Origin: Actinomycetes bacterium | GTDB taxonomy: Bacteria; Actinomycetota; Coriobacteriia; Anaerosomatales; JAJZPX01 | Direction: 5' to 3' | DNA: 5,054 nt | Assembly (NCBI GenBank): GCA_021811025.1 | Contig: JAJZPX010000180.1 | Coordinates: 1 to 5,054 of the forward strand | Shown: piece by piece, positions 4,930 through 5,054 of the stretch | Layout: every line of letters starts with the position of its first letter | How positions within the stretch are numbered: the first letter of the stretch is position 1 | Notes under the pieces: model-generated | The model's input: the letters and a program-made list of their open reading frames with translations, nothing else | What the model was told of the DNA's origin: nothing | The model's database searches: none | Program-made: the position numbers and the translations under genes

Positions 4930-5054
4930 ATGGCAATCACCAGGCGTCAATTCGTCTCAACGCTGGGTGCACTTGCCGCCGCCATGGGAGTCGGACAGGC
5001 AGATCTCGCGAAGATCACCGAGGCTTTCGGCCACAACGTGGATTACAACGGATC
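4930..5054 (+). CDS. N-terminus of a Tat-exported protein, 3'-truncated
   Basis: Forty-one codons are visible before the right edge. The start is fixed by the strong ribosome binding site and by the signal that follows at once. MAITRRQFVS carries the twin-arginine motif (T-R-R-x-F), followed by a moderately hydrophobic Ala/Gly/Leu core (LGALAAAMGVG) and a possible cleavage region near GQA (22-24). Tat export means the protein folds, often with a cofactor, before crossing the membrane, so a redox enzyme subunit is likely. The segment DLAKITEAF after the hydrophobic core recalls leaders of [NiFe]-hydrogenase small subunits, but the diagnostic Cys-x-x-Cys motif would lie outside the window. A molybdopterin oxidoreductase or another Tat substrate remains possible. 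Codons here are less GC-biased than in the upstream genes (several GCA, GGT, CTT, TCA), which may reflect a different origin or expression level. Confidence 0.85.
   Translation, partial: MAITRRQFVSTLGALAAAMGVGQADLAKITEAFGHNVDYNG

Noticed and set aside
3241..4950. A 569-codon open frame on the - strand opposite the NHL gene and leader
   Set aside because: It is antisense to a clear NHL/TM protein, its translation is rich in Arg/Leu/Val/His/Gln without domain features, and long antisense frames are common in high-GC coding DNA.

Overview
This window is GC-rich bacterial DNA with strong G/C preference at third codon positions, AGGAGG-type ribosome binding sites and a twin-arginine export signal. 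That fits a high-GC Actinobacteria-like lineage, possibly an anaerobic Coriobacteriia-related or OPB41-like group. The taxonomic call is inference from composition and gene style only. No rRNA, tRNA, insertion sequence, CRISPR array or phage gene was seen. All convincing genes lie on the + strand.

Layout. (1) Bases 1-1068: the 3' part of a gene for a polytopic membrane protein of unknown function, cut off by the left edge. (2) 1065-1925: a lipoprotein gene overlapping it by ATGA; it has a lipobox, a C..C-x-x-H segment, a short TPR-like helical pair, a Pro/Ser/Gly linker and an unrecognised C-terminal domain. (3) 1926-2049: a short intergenic gap with a good promoter candidate (TTGACT-N16-TAGGAT) and a hairpin just before the next ribosome binding site. 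(4) 2050-3096: a membrane-anchored tetratricopeptide-repeat protein. (5) 3106-4608: a two-pass membrane protein with an NHL-type beta-propeller outside and a PIN-like domain inside. (6) 4609-4929: a 321-base gap densely packed with regulatory-looking structure. (7) 4930-5054: the start of a gene encoding a Tat-exported protein, cut off by the right edge.

How the parts may work together. The first four genes look like an envelope module: a multi-pass protein, a lipoprotein, a membrane-tethered TPR scaffold and a membrane-tethered propeller. The last two are almost certainly co-transcribed (9-base gap). TPR and NHL domains are protein-interaction or scaffold folds, so an assembly or docking role is plausible, but no substrate can be read from the sequence. 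The Tat protein is probably a redox enzyme subunit or another protein folded in the cytoplasm. Its N-terminus resembles [NiFe]-hydrogenase small-subunit leaders, but the diagnostic cysteine motif lies beyond the window.

The most interesting stretch is 4633-4921. It holds a promoter candidate, a perfect 16-bp palindrome, a roughly 109-nt element that folds into a long closing helix around a three-way junction, alternative helices that compete with that closing helix, an apparently unused strong Shine-Dalgarno sequence, and a small hairpin overlapping the real one. This looks like a riboswitch or similar cis-regulatory RNA. It could not be matched by eye to a known class. The second notable item is the NHL-transmembrane-PIN-like architecture of the 500-residue protein.
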